DNA from: Ignavibacteriales bacterium
Lineage (GTDB): Bacteria; Bacteroidota; Ignavibacteria; Ignavibacteriales; Ignavibacteriaceae
Assembly (NCBI GenBank): GCA_016700155.1
Contig: CP065001.1
Span: 1,178,001 to 1,242,000 of the forward strand
DNA length: 64,000 nucleotides
Direction: 5' to 3'
Under the pieces are notes generated by a model. The model did not search any database. It saw nothing but the letters and a program-made list of their open reading frames with translations, and was not told the DNA's origin. Position 1 is the first letter of the stretch. Every line of letters starts with the position of its first letter. The position numbers and the translations under genes are program-made. Shown piece by piece: positions 19,153 to 26,673 of the stretch.

Positions 19153-19158
19153 AAAGCT

Positions 19159-19716
19159 ATGAGCCTAAGACACAGAAACAGCCTAACCGAATGTTCGATA
19201 TTCTTTGTCACGACAACCGTGATAAACTTCCTCAATGTCTTCAAGAACCCTGCTGCCTGTGATATACTCATCCACAACATAAGACACTACCAGAAACGAT
19301 ATAACTTCAGAATACTTGCTTACGTTATAATGCCATCACACTTCCACTGGATAGTAGAAGTGGACAGAACAAAAGGAACCATCTCCGACCTAATGAGAGA
19401 TATAAAAAAATACTCAGCCTGGGACATAATGGAACACCTGACAAAAACTAACTATGAATCTCTACATCAATTCAAAGAAGCGGCAAAAGAAATAATCGAT
19501 CAGAAAAGAAAATTCTGGATGAAAAGATTTCACGACGAAGTGATACGAAATGAAAAAATGTTCTGGACAAAACTTCACTACATACACAACAATCCTGTTG
19601 AGGCAGGATTAAGTCAAAGAGCGACAGATTATAAATATTCCAGCGCACGAAATTATATTGGAGACCAATCAGTTATATTTGTCGATACGGAATATGCCGG
19701 TATTGAGATTAAATAA
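19159..19716 (+). CDS. REP-associated tyrosine transposase (RAYT, Y1/HUH family)
   Basis: A 185-residue single-domain IS200-like (Transposase_17) enzyme. YVIMPSHFHWIVE holds the metal-binding HUH motif (His61-Phe-His63). A candidate catalytic Tyr (Tyr85) lies in DIKKYSAWDI. FWTKLHYIHNNPVEAGL and YKYSSARNY are typical of RAYTs. Known RAYTs bind and nick their cognate REP hairpins as single strands and do not usually carry their own IS ends. Here the gene is flanked within 7 bp and 5 bp by two inverted copies of one palindrome, the expected cognate REPs. All catalytic residues look intact. Confidence 0.93.
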   Translation: MSLRHRNSLTECSIFFVTTTVINFLNVFKNPAACDILIHNIRHYQKRYNFRILAYVIMPSHFHWIVEVDRTKGTISDLMRDIKKYSAWDIMEHLTKTNYESLHQFKEAAKEIIDQKRKFWMKRFHDEVIRNEKMFWTKLHYIHNNPVEAGLSQRATDYKYSSARNYIGDQSVIFVDTEYAGIEIK

Positions 19717-19720
19717 TTCA

Positions 19721-19744
19721 CTGTCACGGTTTGGACCGAGACAG
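19721..19744. repeat. REP palindrome 3 (inverted copy)
   Basis: CTGTCACGGT / TTGG / ACCGAGACAG, followed by CCCAGG. It is the reverse complement of REP 1 with one mismatch and shares the flanking TGGG, so the transposase gene lies between inverted REPs. Confidence 0.92.
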
Positions 19745-19756
19745 CCCAGGAAGTAT

Positions 19757-20209
19757 ATGAAAAAGATACAATATTGTTTTTTTATAATTGCACTAATTAT
19801 CGGATGCAGCGATAGTAATGAGAACGAACGGTTTTTTAATGAAACACTGGAGAGAAAAGTTCTTTATTCTAAAACTGATAGTGTCGCAATTAATATTAAA
19901 GAACTTGTTAGGTTTGACTGGGACTATTTTATAGTGATCCCACCATATACAACTATTGATCGGCTGGAGGATTCTATAGATGTAAAATTAGAAAAAGTCA
20001 AAGACACCAGAATTGAAACTAATGATTCTTTTGTCGTTCTTGCATTCATAAAGGAACACACGTTGATTGATTGTTTCACCACTAAATATCATCCAATTGA
20101 CTTTTCAGTACTGAAACCATTTTTGCCATACAAAAAAGAAGAAGCGAATTTTATATTTGTAAAAAATGGGAATAAATATTTTCCCTATCACTTATATTCC
20201 AAACCATGA
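19757..20209 (+). CDS. Small lipoprotein of unknown function, cargo of REP cassette
   Basis: The start at 19757 is set by AGGAAG 4-9 bp upstream. The signal peptide MKKIQYCFFIIALIIGC ends in a lipobox LIIGC. The mature part of about 135 residues is a mixed alpha/beta sequence with no recognised family. Like the first cargo gene it ends in S-K-P-stop, with TCC AAA CCA TGA belonging to a half REP. It begins 12 bp after REP 3. A longer in-frame start inside the transposase gene is less likely. Confidence 0.72.
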   Translation: MKKIQYCFFIIALIIGCSDSNENERFFNETLERKVLYSKTDSVAINIKELVRFDWDYFIVIPPYTTIDRLEDSIDVKLEKVKDTRIETNDSFVVLAFIKEHTLIDCFTTKYHPIDFSVLKPFLPYKKEEANFIFVKNGNKYFPYHLYSKP

Positions 20210-20212
20210 CAG
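20198..20212. repeat. Half REP (right edge of cassette)
   Basis: TCCAAACCATGACAG matches the 3' half of REP 1 with one mismatch. It contains the stop codon of the lipoprotein gene. No 5' half is recognisable. Confidence 0.75.
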
Positions 20213-20250
20213 GCAAGGAAATCCCTCCCAAAATACTATTGCGCTCCGCA

Positions 20251-20600
20251 CCCCGTAGGGGTGAAATATTTATAAAAAGAACCGCCCCCAAAAAACAAAG
20301 CCCCATCGGGGCGATATATGTTCGTAATTTATGAACGTAATTATATGCGGCTATGTCGTCCCTACGGGACTATAACATACAGATCGTTATTGGTTCTACC
20401 AACATTTAGTCCCTAACGGGACTTCATCTCCATTCCAAATCAAAACTCGTGTAACATCTGAACTCTACCCTGAGGCACAAATAATTTATAAGATATATCC
20501 TAAGTCCACACTAAAAATACCGTCGCACATTCCTCATCCCATAGGGATGAAACATTGTTAAAAAAAGAACTACCGTATACAGCATAAGTCCCGTAGGGAC
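20251..20600. repeat. Cluster of six short GTCCC-type palindromes
   Basis: Six hairpins with 4-6 bp arms and 3-4 nt loops: CCCC/GTA/GGGG near 20251, GCCCC/ATC/GGGGC at 20300, GTCCC/TAC/GGGAC at 20358, GTCCC/TAAC/GGGAC at 20409, CATCCC/ATA/GGGATG at 20535, and GTCCC/GTA/GGGAC at 20588. The copies at 20358 and 20588 share flanks (ATA-TCGTCCC...) in opposite orientations, like a REP pair. There is no supported gene in 20210-20616; this is a second repeat family next to the RAYT cassette. Confidence 0.75.
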
Positions 20601-20654
20601 GATATACTCTGAATGAAAGGACGAAACGCAAAAACTGTTCAAAAACCCAATAAT

Positions 20655-20969
20655 CATTCACGAATTATCAACTAACATTCACAAAGCATCAATTAACATT
20701 CACAAAGTACCAACTAATATTCACAAAGTATCAATCAACATTCACAAAGTGTTAACTGACATTCACAAAGCATCAACCAACATTCACAAAGTGTTAACTG
20801 ACATTCACAAAGCATCAACAAACATTCACAAAGTACTAATCAAAATTCACAAAGTGCTAACTAACATTCACAAAGTGTTAACTAACATTCACAAAGTATC
20901 AACTGACATTCACAAAGTATCAACTGACATTCACAAAACTTCATTGAAACTTCACGAAGTATTTACTAA
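20655..20969. repeat. 21-bp direct tandem repeat, 15 units
   Basis: Fifteen contiguous units of exactly 21 bp. Units 2 to 13 all keep the core ATTCACAAAG; the rest (roughly TATCAACTAAC) varies. The first and the last two units are degenerate. No indels break the register. One frame stays open from 20617 through the array into the HTH gene and reads as the heptad (N/D)IHK(V/A)(S/L)T. The array could therefore be a coding heptad repeat, a DNA-binding iteron array, or a minisatellite. Confidence 0.93.
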
Positions 20970-21020
20970 TTTCATCCCAACATTTAGTCAACAATCCATA
21001 AACATTCGGCAGGAGATCAA

Positions 21021-21381
21021 CATGCTTACATACAACCTTCAATTGCTTTTCAGGCAGCGTGCAATAAAGAACCCGGTTTCATTCTTAATGAAAGCAGGCT
21101 TCAACAGGCAAACAGCACTTCGCATAAAGAACAACAAATTCAAAGCACTCAAACTCTCGCAGGTAGAAAAACTCTGCATCGCGCTTTACTGTACTCCCAA
21201 TGATTTAATCCAATACATCCCTAACCCCCAAAAACCGATTTCAAACCATCCGCTCACAAATCTCGTACACAAAGAACAATCAGAACACCTCGCAAACTTC
21301 CTCGACGATATTCCAATTGAAAAACTCAGCGGATTCACTCAGCAAATAAAACAACTAAAAACCCAACTCCTTAACACCTAA
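21021..21381 (+). CDS. Cro/C1-type helix-turn-helix regulator
   Basis: A 120-residue protein. The ATG at 21021 follows a strong GGCAGGAG. The first 70 residues fit a compact HTH domain: LLFRQRAI, FLMKAGFNRQTALRIKNNK as the HTH core, and LSQVEKLCIALYCTPNDLI. A linker follows, then a C-terminal helix (EQSEHLANFLDDIPIEKLSG). The frame is open upstream, and a GTG at 20749 would add 90 residues made mostly of IHKVxT heptads; that start has no ribosome binding site. Both forms should be considered. The 21-bp array ends about 50 bp upstream and is the obvious candidate target site or N-terminal extension. Confidence 0.78.
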
Positions 21382-21399
21382 TAAATTCTAAAATTAAAT

Positions 21400-21436
21400 T
21401 CCCTCTCCTTTTTAAGGAGAGGGCAGGGTGAGGTTA
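21400..21436. repeat. Inverted repeat CCCTCTCC...GGAGAGGG
   Basis: CCCTCTCCTT and AAGGAGAGGG form a hairpin with a 2-nt loop, followed by CAGGGTGAGG. It resembles short dispersed elements common in intergenic regions; only one copy is seen here. Confidence 0.5.
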
Positions 21437-21482
21437 ATTTTATGTGAACAACCCCCAAACACAATCTCTCCCCCAAAAATAA

Positions 21483-21504
21483 AAAACCCGCACTCGGCGG
21501 GTTT
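21483..21504 (-). terminator. Terminator for the DUF6580 gene
   Basis: On the minus strand AAACCCGCC and GCGGGTTT form a GC stem followed by a T-rich tract (TTTTTTATTTTT), 24 bp after the DUF6580 stop codon. Confidence 0.8.
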
Positions 21505-21527
21505 CAAATAAAAATATTTTTATAAAC

Positions 21528-22058
21528 TTACGAACGTGCTTTAACCAGCACCGGCAGTTTTGCTTGTGCAAGTTCAAATAACCCGAACATTACTCCCGCA
21601 AAGAAGAGATCGCCAATCACTGTGTAATGAAAGAAGGGAACAGCCGCAACAAAACAAGCTGCTAATCCTTCGGCAGTCTTGGGATATAATGTTCCAAGCG
21701 CCCACATTCCAAAATTTGTTATAACAAAAAATGAAACCGAAGCAGCGAGTGATGCAAGCACAACATTTTTTACTTTTACATTCTTAAGCATAACCTGTCC
21801 GATAAACACGATCAGTAAAAATCCTACATACACAGCAAGCATAGTATCGTGCAGACCGATTATAAGATCAGTTAAAAACATAGCGATAATTGGTAACGTG
21901 TAAGCGAGTCTTCTGTCATTAAAATAAGCGCCTCCGAACAAAGCAATAGAAGCTATCGGCGCAAAGTTAGGCGGATGAGGAATAAATCTTGCAAACGCTG
22001 CTAATAAAATCATTCCGGCTAAAATCCAGAATCTTGGTGTTATTAATTTTTTCTCCAT
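21528..22058 (-). CDS. DUF6580 family membrane protein
   Basis: A 176-residue protein with five or six hydrophobic helices and the family signature PHPPNFAPIASIALFGGAYF. The ATG at 22058 is preferred over 22073 because AAAGGA then sits at the right distance. Its overall look resembles substrate-binding S components of ECF transporters, but this is inference. It lies downstream of, and on the same strand as, the riboswitch-controlled btuB-like gene, so a role in corrinoid uptake is plausible. Confidence 0.75.
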   Translation of the reverse strand: MEKKLITPRFWILAGMILLAAFARFIPHPPNFAPIASIALFGGAYFNDRRLAYTLPIIAMFLTDLIIGLHDTMLAVYVGFLLIVFIGQVMLKNVKVKNVVLASLAASVSFFVITNFGMWALGTLYPKTAEGLAACFVAAVPFFHYTVIGDLFFAGVMFGLFELAQAKLPVLVKARS

Positions 22059-22207
22059 CGTATTTCCTTTCATTGAATTTCTTTTAGAAAATTTATTCCA
22101 ATAATTGTTTCAAAGATAAAGTTTATTAAGTACATATTCCAAACTAAGTTTTGAATGCCGGTTTAGTTACTAAGAATGTCACCATAATTTTTGACAGTCA
22201 CATTGAA

Positions 22208-22291
22208 GTCATTTCGATGGCGCAGCCAGAGAAATCTCAAACCTCAAATTGAATGGGATTTCTCCTCGCCGAGGCGAGCCTTCGAAATGAC
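22208..22291. repeat. Dispersed GTCATTTCGA...CGAAATGAC element
   Basis: Terminal inverted repeats GTCATTTCGA and TTCGAAATGAC enclose a second pair, GAGAAATC and GGATTTCTC, and a central CTCGCCGAGGCGAG palindrome. It belongs to the same family as the 142-bp tandem repeat at 16275. It lies between btuB and DUF6580. Confidence 0.8.
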
Positions 22292-22359
22292 ACTATATCA
22301 CAGCCAGCATCGGGATAACAAAACTCTTCAAAAAAATCTGTATACAAAGCAGAACTCTA

Positions 22360-24315
22360 TTAAAGGGTAACTTTTATTCCTCCATAAAACGACTGACCCG
22401 GTGTAGCATAGCCGTAAACTTCTTCATACTCTTTATCCAGCAAGTTCTCAACACGTAAATGTATTCTCAGGAATTCAAACACATCATAGTGTGCGGCAAG
22501 GTTTACAAGGACAAAACCTTTTAACTCTGTCCTAAGGAAAGTTGAGAAGTTAATATCCTCCCTTGTTCCAACCCAGGTTATATCCGTACTTATATTCGCT
22601 TTATTCAAAAAGTTGTATGAAGCATAAAATCCTGTTTTGCTTTCGGGTCTTCTTACAAGCCTTGTATCAAAGTTTGAAGAGCCGTCACTTTTATCGCGTG
22701 CATCTGTAAAAGTGTAATTCAGTTTCAACTCAATGTCATCAATCATTTGTGATTGAGCAAAAAATTCAAATCCTTTTGTCTCTGCTTTATTTATGTTAAT
22801 TGTTTTGAATGTAACCGCATCAAACCCGAACATATCTTTAAAATTATTATTGAAGTAAGTAACACCAAGAGAAATTTTTTCTCTAAAGAAGAACTGCTCA
22901 ATGCCTGCGTCCCAGCCAAAACTTTTTTCGGGATTGAGTGATTCATTACCATAAGCCGGATCAAAAAGGTAATAGAGTGATGGTGCTTTAAATCCCGAAC
23001 CGACGGTTGCTTTCAACTTCGTTCCTGTTTCCCAAATCATAATTGCGGGTGCAAATCTGTAAGTAAACTGTGAACCAAATTTACTGTGGCCATCTAATCT
23101 TCCGCCGATTGTTGCGTAAAGTCTGTCAAAAAGATTAACCTGATCCTGAATATATAGTCCCAATGTTCTTGTTTGCTGCATAGGTACAATACTTTCGAAC
23201 GGGAAGGAGGGAGTTTGGTATGAGTTTGAATAGTACTCGCTGAATGCTTCATCGAATTCAAGTTCAGCACCGATTGTAAAAACGTTTGCATTAATAAAAC
23301 TTAAATCATTCTGCCAGTCGAGTTTATATTTTTGTCCGTCATAAAAACTGTTTGAATAAAATATGCTCGCAGCGGAAGTATCGAATTCATATTTCCGGAC
23401 ATTCCTGATGAATGATGCTCCTATTTTTGAACTCAACTGATCATTAAAAAACTTAAACTTTCCTTCACCGCGAAAGAAAATTTCCTCCTGGTCAAAGATA
23501 TATGATGGGTCATCACCAAGGATTCCGCCGAATTGGTCATAATCAGATTTTGATTTTGTATATCTTGCATAAAGATTCACATCAGTATTTTCATCAACTG
23601 AATATCCAATTACACCGGAAAGATTGTTGAAAGTATATCCATCTTTTTCAGTATTGCCGTATTTTTCAGAAGCCGCAGAAAACCCATCGCTTCCAGCACG
23701 GTTAAATGAAAGCGAATAGTTAAACCTTTCAGTTGATCCGTTCATACCAAGTTGAGCCTTATAAGTATTGTATGAACCGCCTTCGGTAAGTAAAGAAAAT
23801 TTCGGTTTACCATTTCCTTTTTGAGTGATAATATTTATCAATCCAGCAAGTGCGTCAGAGCCGTATAATGTCGATTGCGGTCCTCGGACGATTTCAATTT
23901 TCTCAATGTTATCCAGAGGTAATGTTGAAAAATCATAAACACCGGATGGATCGCTTGTAAGATTCATTTCAACGCCGTCTATCAACACCAGAGTGTGTCC
24001 TGAGTTTGCGCCGCGTATGTAAAGGTTGGAAAGAGTACCAACTCCGCCCTGCCTGGTAAAACTAATTCCTGTTTCATTTTTTATTACATCGAAAACATTT
24101 GTCGAGCTGCTGTTGGCAATTTTTTGTGAATCAATAACCGTTACTGAATTTGCAAGTTCCAAAAGATTGGATTCAGTTTTTGTTGCCGAAATGACAACAT
24201 CATTCAACCGGTAAAAGCCAATTGTGTCCGTCTTTTGTATAACTGAATTCTGAGAGAATGCCTGAAAGGAAATTACCAGGAATGAAAAACTCAGAACAAA
24301 AATTTTATTGAACAT
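22360..24315 (-). CDS. btuB: TonB-dependent receptor, BtuB-like (cobalamin/corrinoid)
   Basis: A 651-residue outer-membrane receptor. The signal peptide MFNKIFVLSFSFLVISFQAFSQ is followed by a TonB-box-like VVISATKTE. The plug domain (about 40-165) carries TLSNLYIRGANSGHTLVLID and VRGPQSTLYGSDALAGLINI. The 22-strand barrel ends in FYGGIKVTL with the C-terminal region NLLDKEYEEVYGY. The plug resembles BtuB/CirA-type receptors. The substrate assignment rests mainly on the cobalamin riboswitch in its 5' leader. The gene has a Bacteroidota-type promoter, and AAGGAG lies inside a sequestering hairpin. Confidence 0.9.
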   Translation of the reverse strand: MFNKIFVLSFSFLVISFQAFSQNSVIQKTDTIGFYRLNDVVISATKTESNLLELANSVTVIDSQKIANSSSTNVFDVIKNETGISFTRQGGVGTLSNLYIRGANSGHTLVLIDGVEMNLTSDPSGVYDFSTLPLDNIEKIEIVRGPQSTLYGSDALAGLINIITQKGNGKPKFSLLTEGGSYNTYKAQLGMNGSTERFNYSLSFNRAGSDGFSAASEKYGNTEKDGYTFNNLSGVIGYSVDENTDVNLYARYTKSKSDYDQFGGILGDDPSYIFDQEEIFFRGEGKFKFFNDQLSSKIGASFIRNVRKYEFDTSAASIFYSNSFYDGQKYKLDWQNDLSFINANVFTIGAELEFDEAFSEYYSNSYQTPSFPFESIVPMQQTRTLGLYIQDQVNLFDRLYATIGGRLDGHSKFGSQFTYRFAPAIMIWETGTKLKATVGSGFKAPSLYYLFDPAYGNESLNPEKSFGWDAGIEQFFFREKISLGVTYFNNNFKDMFGFDAVTFKTININKAETKGFEFFAQSQMIDDIELKLNYTFTDARDKSDGSSNFDTRLVRRPESKTGFYASYNFLNKANISTDITWVGTREDINFSTFLRTELKGFVLVNLAAHYDVFEFLRIHLRVENLLDKEYEEVYGYATPGQSFYGGIKVTL

Positions 24316-24316
24316 T

Positions 24317-24425
24317 GAAGTTACTCCTTAAGAAAAAATTAAAAGTAACTTCGCGGATTAAAAAGTTGAGATAAAACGAATGGAGAAATTGAGAGACCAT
24401 CGTTAATCTTACCTTTTGCGCGAAG
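24317..24425 (-). promoter_or_regulatory. Riboswitch expression platform: ribosome-site sequestering hairpin and anti-sequestor
   Basis: On the minus strand GAAGTTACT (24352-24344) and AGTAACTTC (24325-24317) form a perfect 9-bp stem with an 18-nt loop. The AAGGAG site (24329-24324) lies at its edge. Upstream, CTTCGCG (24425-24419) is complementary to CGCGAAG (24355-24349), which overlaps the first arm of the sequestor. The two stems exclude each other. This is the layout of a translational OFF switch. Confidence 0.7.
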
Positions 24426-24464
24426 GTTGATTATAAGCTTTTACGGCAGGTCTCCTGGCTTGGT

Positions 24465-24535
24465 CAATGTACAATTTATAATTTACAATGTATAATGTTT
24501 TTGATTGTACATTATACATTTTGCATTGTACATTG
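24465..24535. repeat. ATGTACAAT-type long hairpin inserted in the riboswitch
   Basis: Outer arms CAATGTACAAT (24465-24475) and ATTGTACATTG (24525-24535) and inner arms AATGTATAATG (24487-24497) and CATTATACATT (24510-24520) are both perfect. The 17-mer ATTGTACATTATACATT at 24504-24520 recurs exactly at 50477-50493 inside a coding sequence. Confidence 0.8.
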
Positions 24536-24578
24536 CTTTACAGTTGCGCGACAGCGCCGGAATTGATGTTTGTTCGTC

Positions 24579-24636
24579 TGTCATCCTGAACTTGTTTCAG
24601 GATCTTAGGAAGATTCCGAAATAAATTCGGAATGAC
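24579..24636. repeat. GTCATCCTGAA...TTCGGAATGAC element inserted in the riboswitch
   Basis: Two hairpins, CCTGAAC/GTTTCAGG and GATTCCGAA/TTCGGAATGAC, lie within GTCAT...ATGAC ends. The element matches the repeats at 30834 and, less well, 31338. It sits between the GGTGC and GGCGCTG parts of the riboswitch core, in a position where cobalamin riboswitches vary in length. Confidence 0.8.
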
Positions 24637-24737
24637 GAGATAGCACAAAACATCGCACCGGACTTCCCTATAGTTTTCCGTTATCCAAATATTTTATTGG
24701 GATCGGAACACCGTAAAAATTTCAAAAGAACTTGGAA

Positions 24738-24767
24738 CAAAAATAGAGTTTAAATCAAAGATGTCAA
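24738..24767 (-). promoter_or_regulatory. Bacteroidota-type promoter of the btuB riboswitch transcript
   Basis: On the minus strand TTG (24767-24765) is followed by 19 bp and then TATTTTTG (24745-24738), an exact TTG-N19-TAnnTTTG match. The riboswitch P1 begins 20 bp downstream. Confidence 0.75.
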
Positions 24768-24932
24768 TGGTTTAAAAAGATTTTTTTATTTGTTGATAAT
24801 GAGAACCGCATTCTGTTAATTACACATAGTATAAAAGAAAAATAGTTGGGTAAAATGGAAAGTATTTTTCTTACAGATTTAAATATATCGTGCGACAACA
24901 TATTCAAAAGAATCACAATTATTTTGGGGGAA

Positions 24933-26624
24933 ATGATGAAGTCAATCTATAGTATTTTCCTTTTCATTCTTATCTTTTCAGGATTCTCTTTAACCCAGGA
25001 ACAAAACAAAACCAAATATGTGTCAGGTTATTCACCTCATTACCAAACAATTTCCATCAACCAGTTAAAAATGATTATCAGCAATGATGGAATGGGTTCA
25101 TACAATCCTGAAACAGGAGGTGCTGGTTTGTTCTGGCCTGGTGGAAAGCTTGCAGATAAACCTCTAGCTACAAATGATGGTCTTTACTGGGTAGGTAAAA
25201 TTGGTGACTCAGTTTTTGCCGGCGCATCGGCTTATAACACAAGTTACCAACCCGGAAAAATTCTTAGCACCGGTCTTGCAGATGATCCATCAACTCAGCA
25301 TTACAGAGTTTATAAAATTAATAAACAATGGGAATCATATCCATATGGTTCTGAAAGAGAGAAATTAGAAAAAGACTTTATTGAGTGGCCGGTTGAGGAT
25401 GGGGCGCCTTTTTATGATTCAAATAATGACGGGAGGTTTGAAAAGGGAATTGACGAACCACTTTTTTACGGTGATGAACAATTATGGTTTGTTGCTAATG
25501 ACCTATTTGCGGCACAAACGATCTATTCAACCGGAACGTTTCCAGCGGGTGTCGAAATGCAGGTCCTTATTTACGCGTTTAAATATGCGGGACTATTTGA
25601 AAATACGCTCATAAAAGTTTACAGGCTGATTAATAAGGGCGGACGAACTTTGGACAGCCTCTATATAGGTTATTTCGCTGAAGCAGTTCTCGGTGACCCA
25701 AATGATAATTTTGCAGGGTGTGATACTATTCTTAACCTTGGATATTTTTATAATGCCAATCCGGTTGATACACTTTATAGTCAGCCGCCAGCAGTAGGGT
25801 ACAAGTTACTTCAAGGACCGATGGTTGTTGGTTCCGACATTGACTCAGCAAAATTTAACGATTGGTGGATGAAAGGTTTTAAGAATTTGGATATAAATTC
25901 ATTCATTGCCTCGTTTCCGGAATATTCATTTCACGGAAATGGTTGGCTTAATAATCCATTAAAAGGCAGAGTTGAAATAGGGGCTATGTTTGCTGGAGTC
26001 GAACTTTTCTTACAGTCAAAAGGTCACTTTTGGGATGGAAGCAAATTCAATGATCCTCTTACCGGAGAGCCGACGAATTTTATTTTGTGCGGTGACCCGG
26101 TCTTACAAACGGGATGGTATGAAGGCACTGGCTGGCCAAATGGACCGTTGCCAGGACGGCGAGCTTTATATATGAGTGCCGGACCAATTAATTTTGCACC
26201 AGGTGATACGCAGGAAGTAGCTTATGCGATTCACGTTGCACAAGGCAATGACAATATTGATGCTATAGACAGATTAAAAAGGAATGCAAAAAACATTCAG
26301 TATTTTTATGATCATTATTCGCCTCAAAAATCAAATACAAATTTTAAACCACCTTTACCGGAGTACTATCACCTTTCTCAAAATTACCCGAATCCATTTA
26401 ATCCTGTTACTGTTATTGACTATTCACTACCTGTAAAGGGGCAGGTATCACTAAGAGTCTATGATATTCTCGGTAATGAAATAAAAGTTATTGTCAATGA
26501 ATTACAGGAAGCAGGAGACTACAGAGTTCAGTTCAATTCCGATGGACTCAGTTCCGGTGTTTATTTTTATAGCATTAATTCAAATGAATTCCTGAGAACA
26601 AAAAAGATGATGGTCATAAAGTGA
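24933..26624 (+). CDS. Type IX-secreted protein of unknown function
   Basis: A signal peptide (MMKSIYSIFLFILIFSGFSLTQ) is followed by about 440 residues with no recognised domain but an EF-hand-like DSNNDGRFEKGID stretch. The C-terminal sorting domain of about 85 residues contains LSQNYPNPFNPVTVIDY, a central VSLRVYDILGNE, and ends LRTKKMMVIK. Such domains direct export through the type IX system and cleavage or anchoring at the surface. Two adjacent ATGs (24933, 24936) follow GGGGG; a longer in-frame start at 24846 would bury the signal peptide. Confidence 0.85.
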   Translation: MMKSIYSIFLFILIFSGFSLTQEQNKTKYVSGYSPHYQTISINQLKMIISNDGMGSYNPETGGAGLFWPGGKLADKPLATNDGLYWVGKIGDSVFAGASAYNTSYQPGKILSTGLADDPSTQHYRVYKINKQWESYPYGSEREKLEKDFIEWPVEDGAPFYDSNNDGRFEKGIDEPLFYGDEQLWFVANDLFAAQTIYSTGTFPAGVEMQVLIYAFKYAGLFENTLIKVYRLINKGGRTLDSLYIGYFAEAVLGDPNDNFAGCDTILNLGYFYNANPVDTLYSQPPAVGYKLLQGPMVVGSDIDSAKFNDWWMKGFKNLDINSFIASFPEYSFHGNGWLNNPLKGRVEIGAMFAGVELFLQSKGHFWDGSKFNDPLTGEPTNFILCGDPVLQTGWYEGTGWPNGPLPGRRALYMSAGPINFAPGDTQEVAYAIHVAQGNDNIDAIDRLKRNAKNIQYFYDHYSPQKSNTNFKPPLPEYYHLSQNYPNPFNPVTVIDYSLPVKGQVSLRVYDILGNEIKVIVNELQEAGDYRVQFNSDGLSSGVYFYSINSNEFLRTKKMMVIK

Positions 26625-26673
26625 ACTAGTGAATAGTATTTTTTGTTTACTTGTTTACACAATCAAGGTTGAA

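Larger units (their letters stand above)
24439..24718 (-). promoter_or_regulatory. Cobalamin riboswitch
   Basis: Read on the minus strand, the element begins with TTTTACGG, which pairs with CCGTAAAA at its 3' end to form an 8-bp P1. It contains TTCCGATCCC, GGGAAGTCCGGTGC, the B12-box region CCGGCGCTGTCGCGCAACTG, and the strongly conserved GCCAGGAGACCTGCC. These match the AdoCbl-type riboswitch family. It is longer than usual because two repeat elements occupy variable stems. It controls the btuB-like receptor. Confidence 0.94.

Noticed and set aside
18169..20209. Classical composite transposon or IS element
   Set aside because: The transposase is a single-domain RAYT and the repeats are hairpin REPs, not IS ends with target duplications; I see no flanking direct repeats.
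20251..20969. Possible CRISPR array
   Set aside because: The short palindromes are unevenly spaced and the 21-bp units are contiguous without spacers; no cas genes are present.
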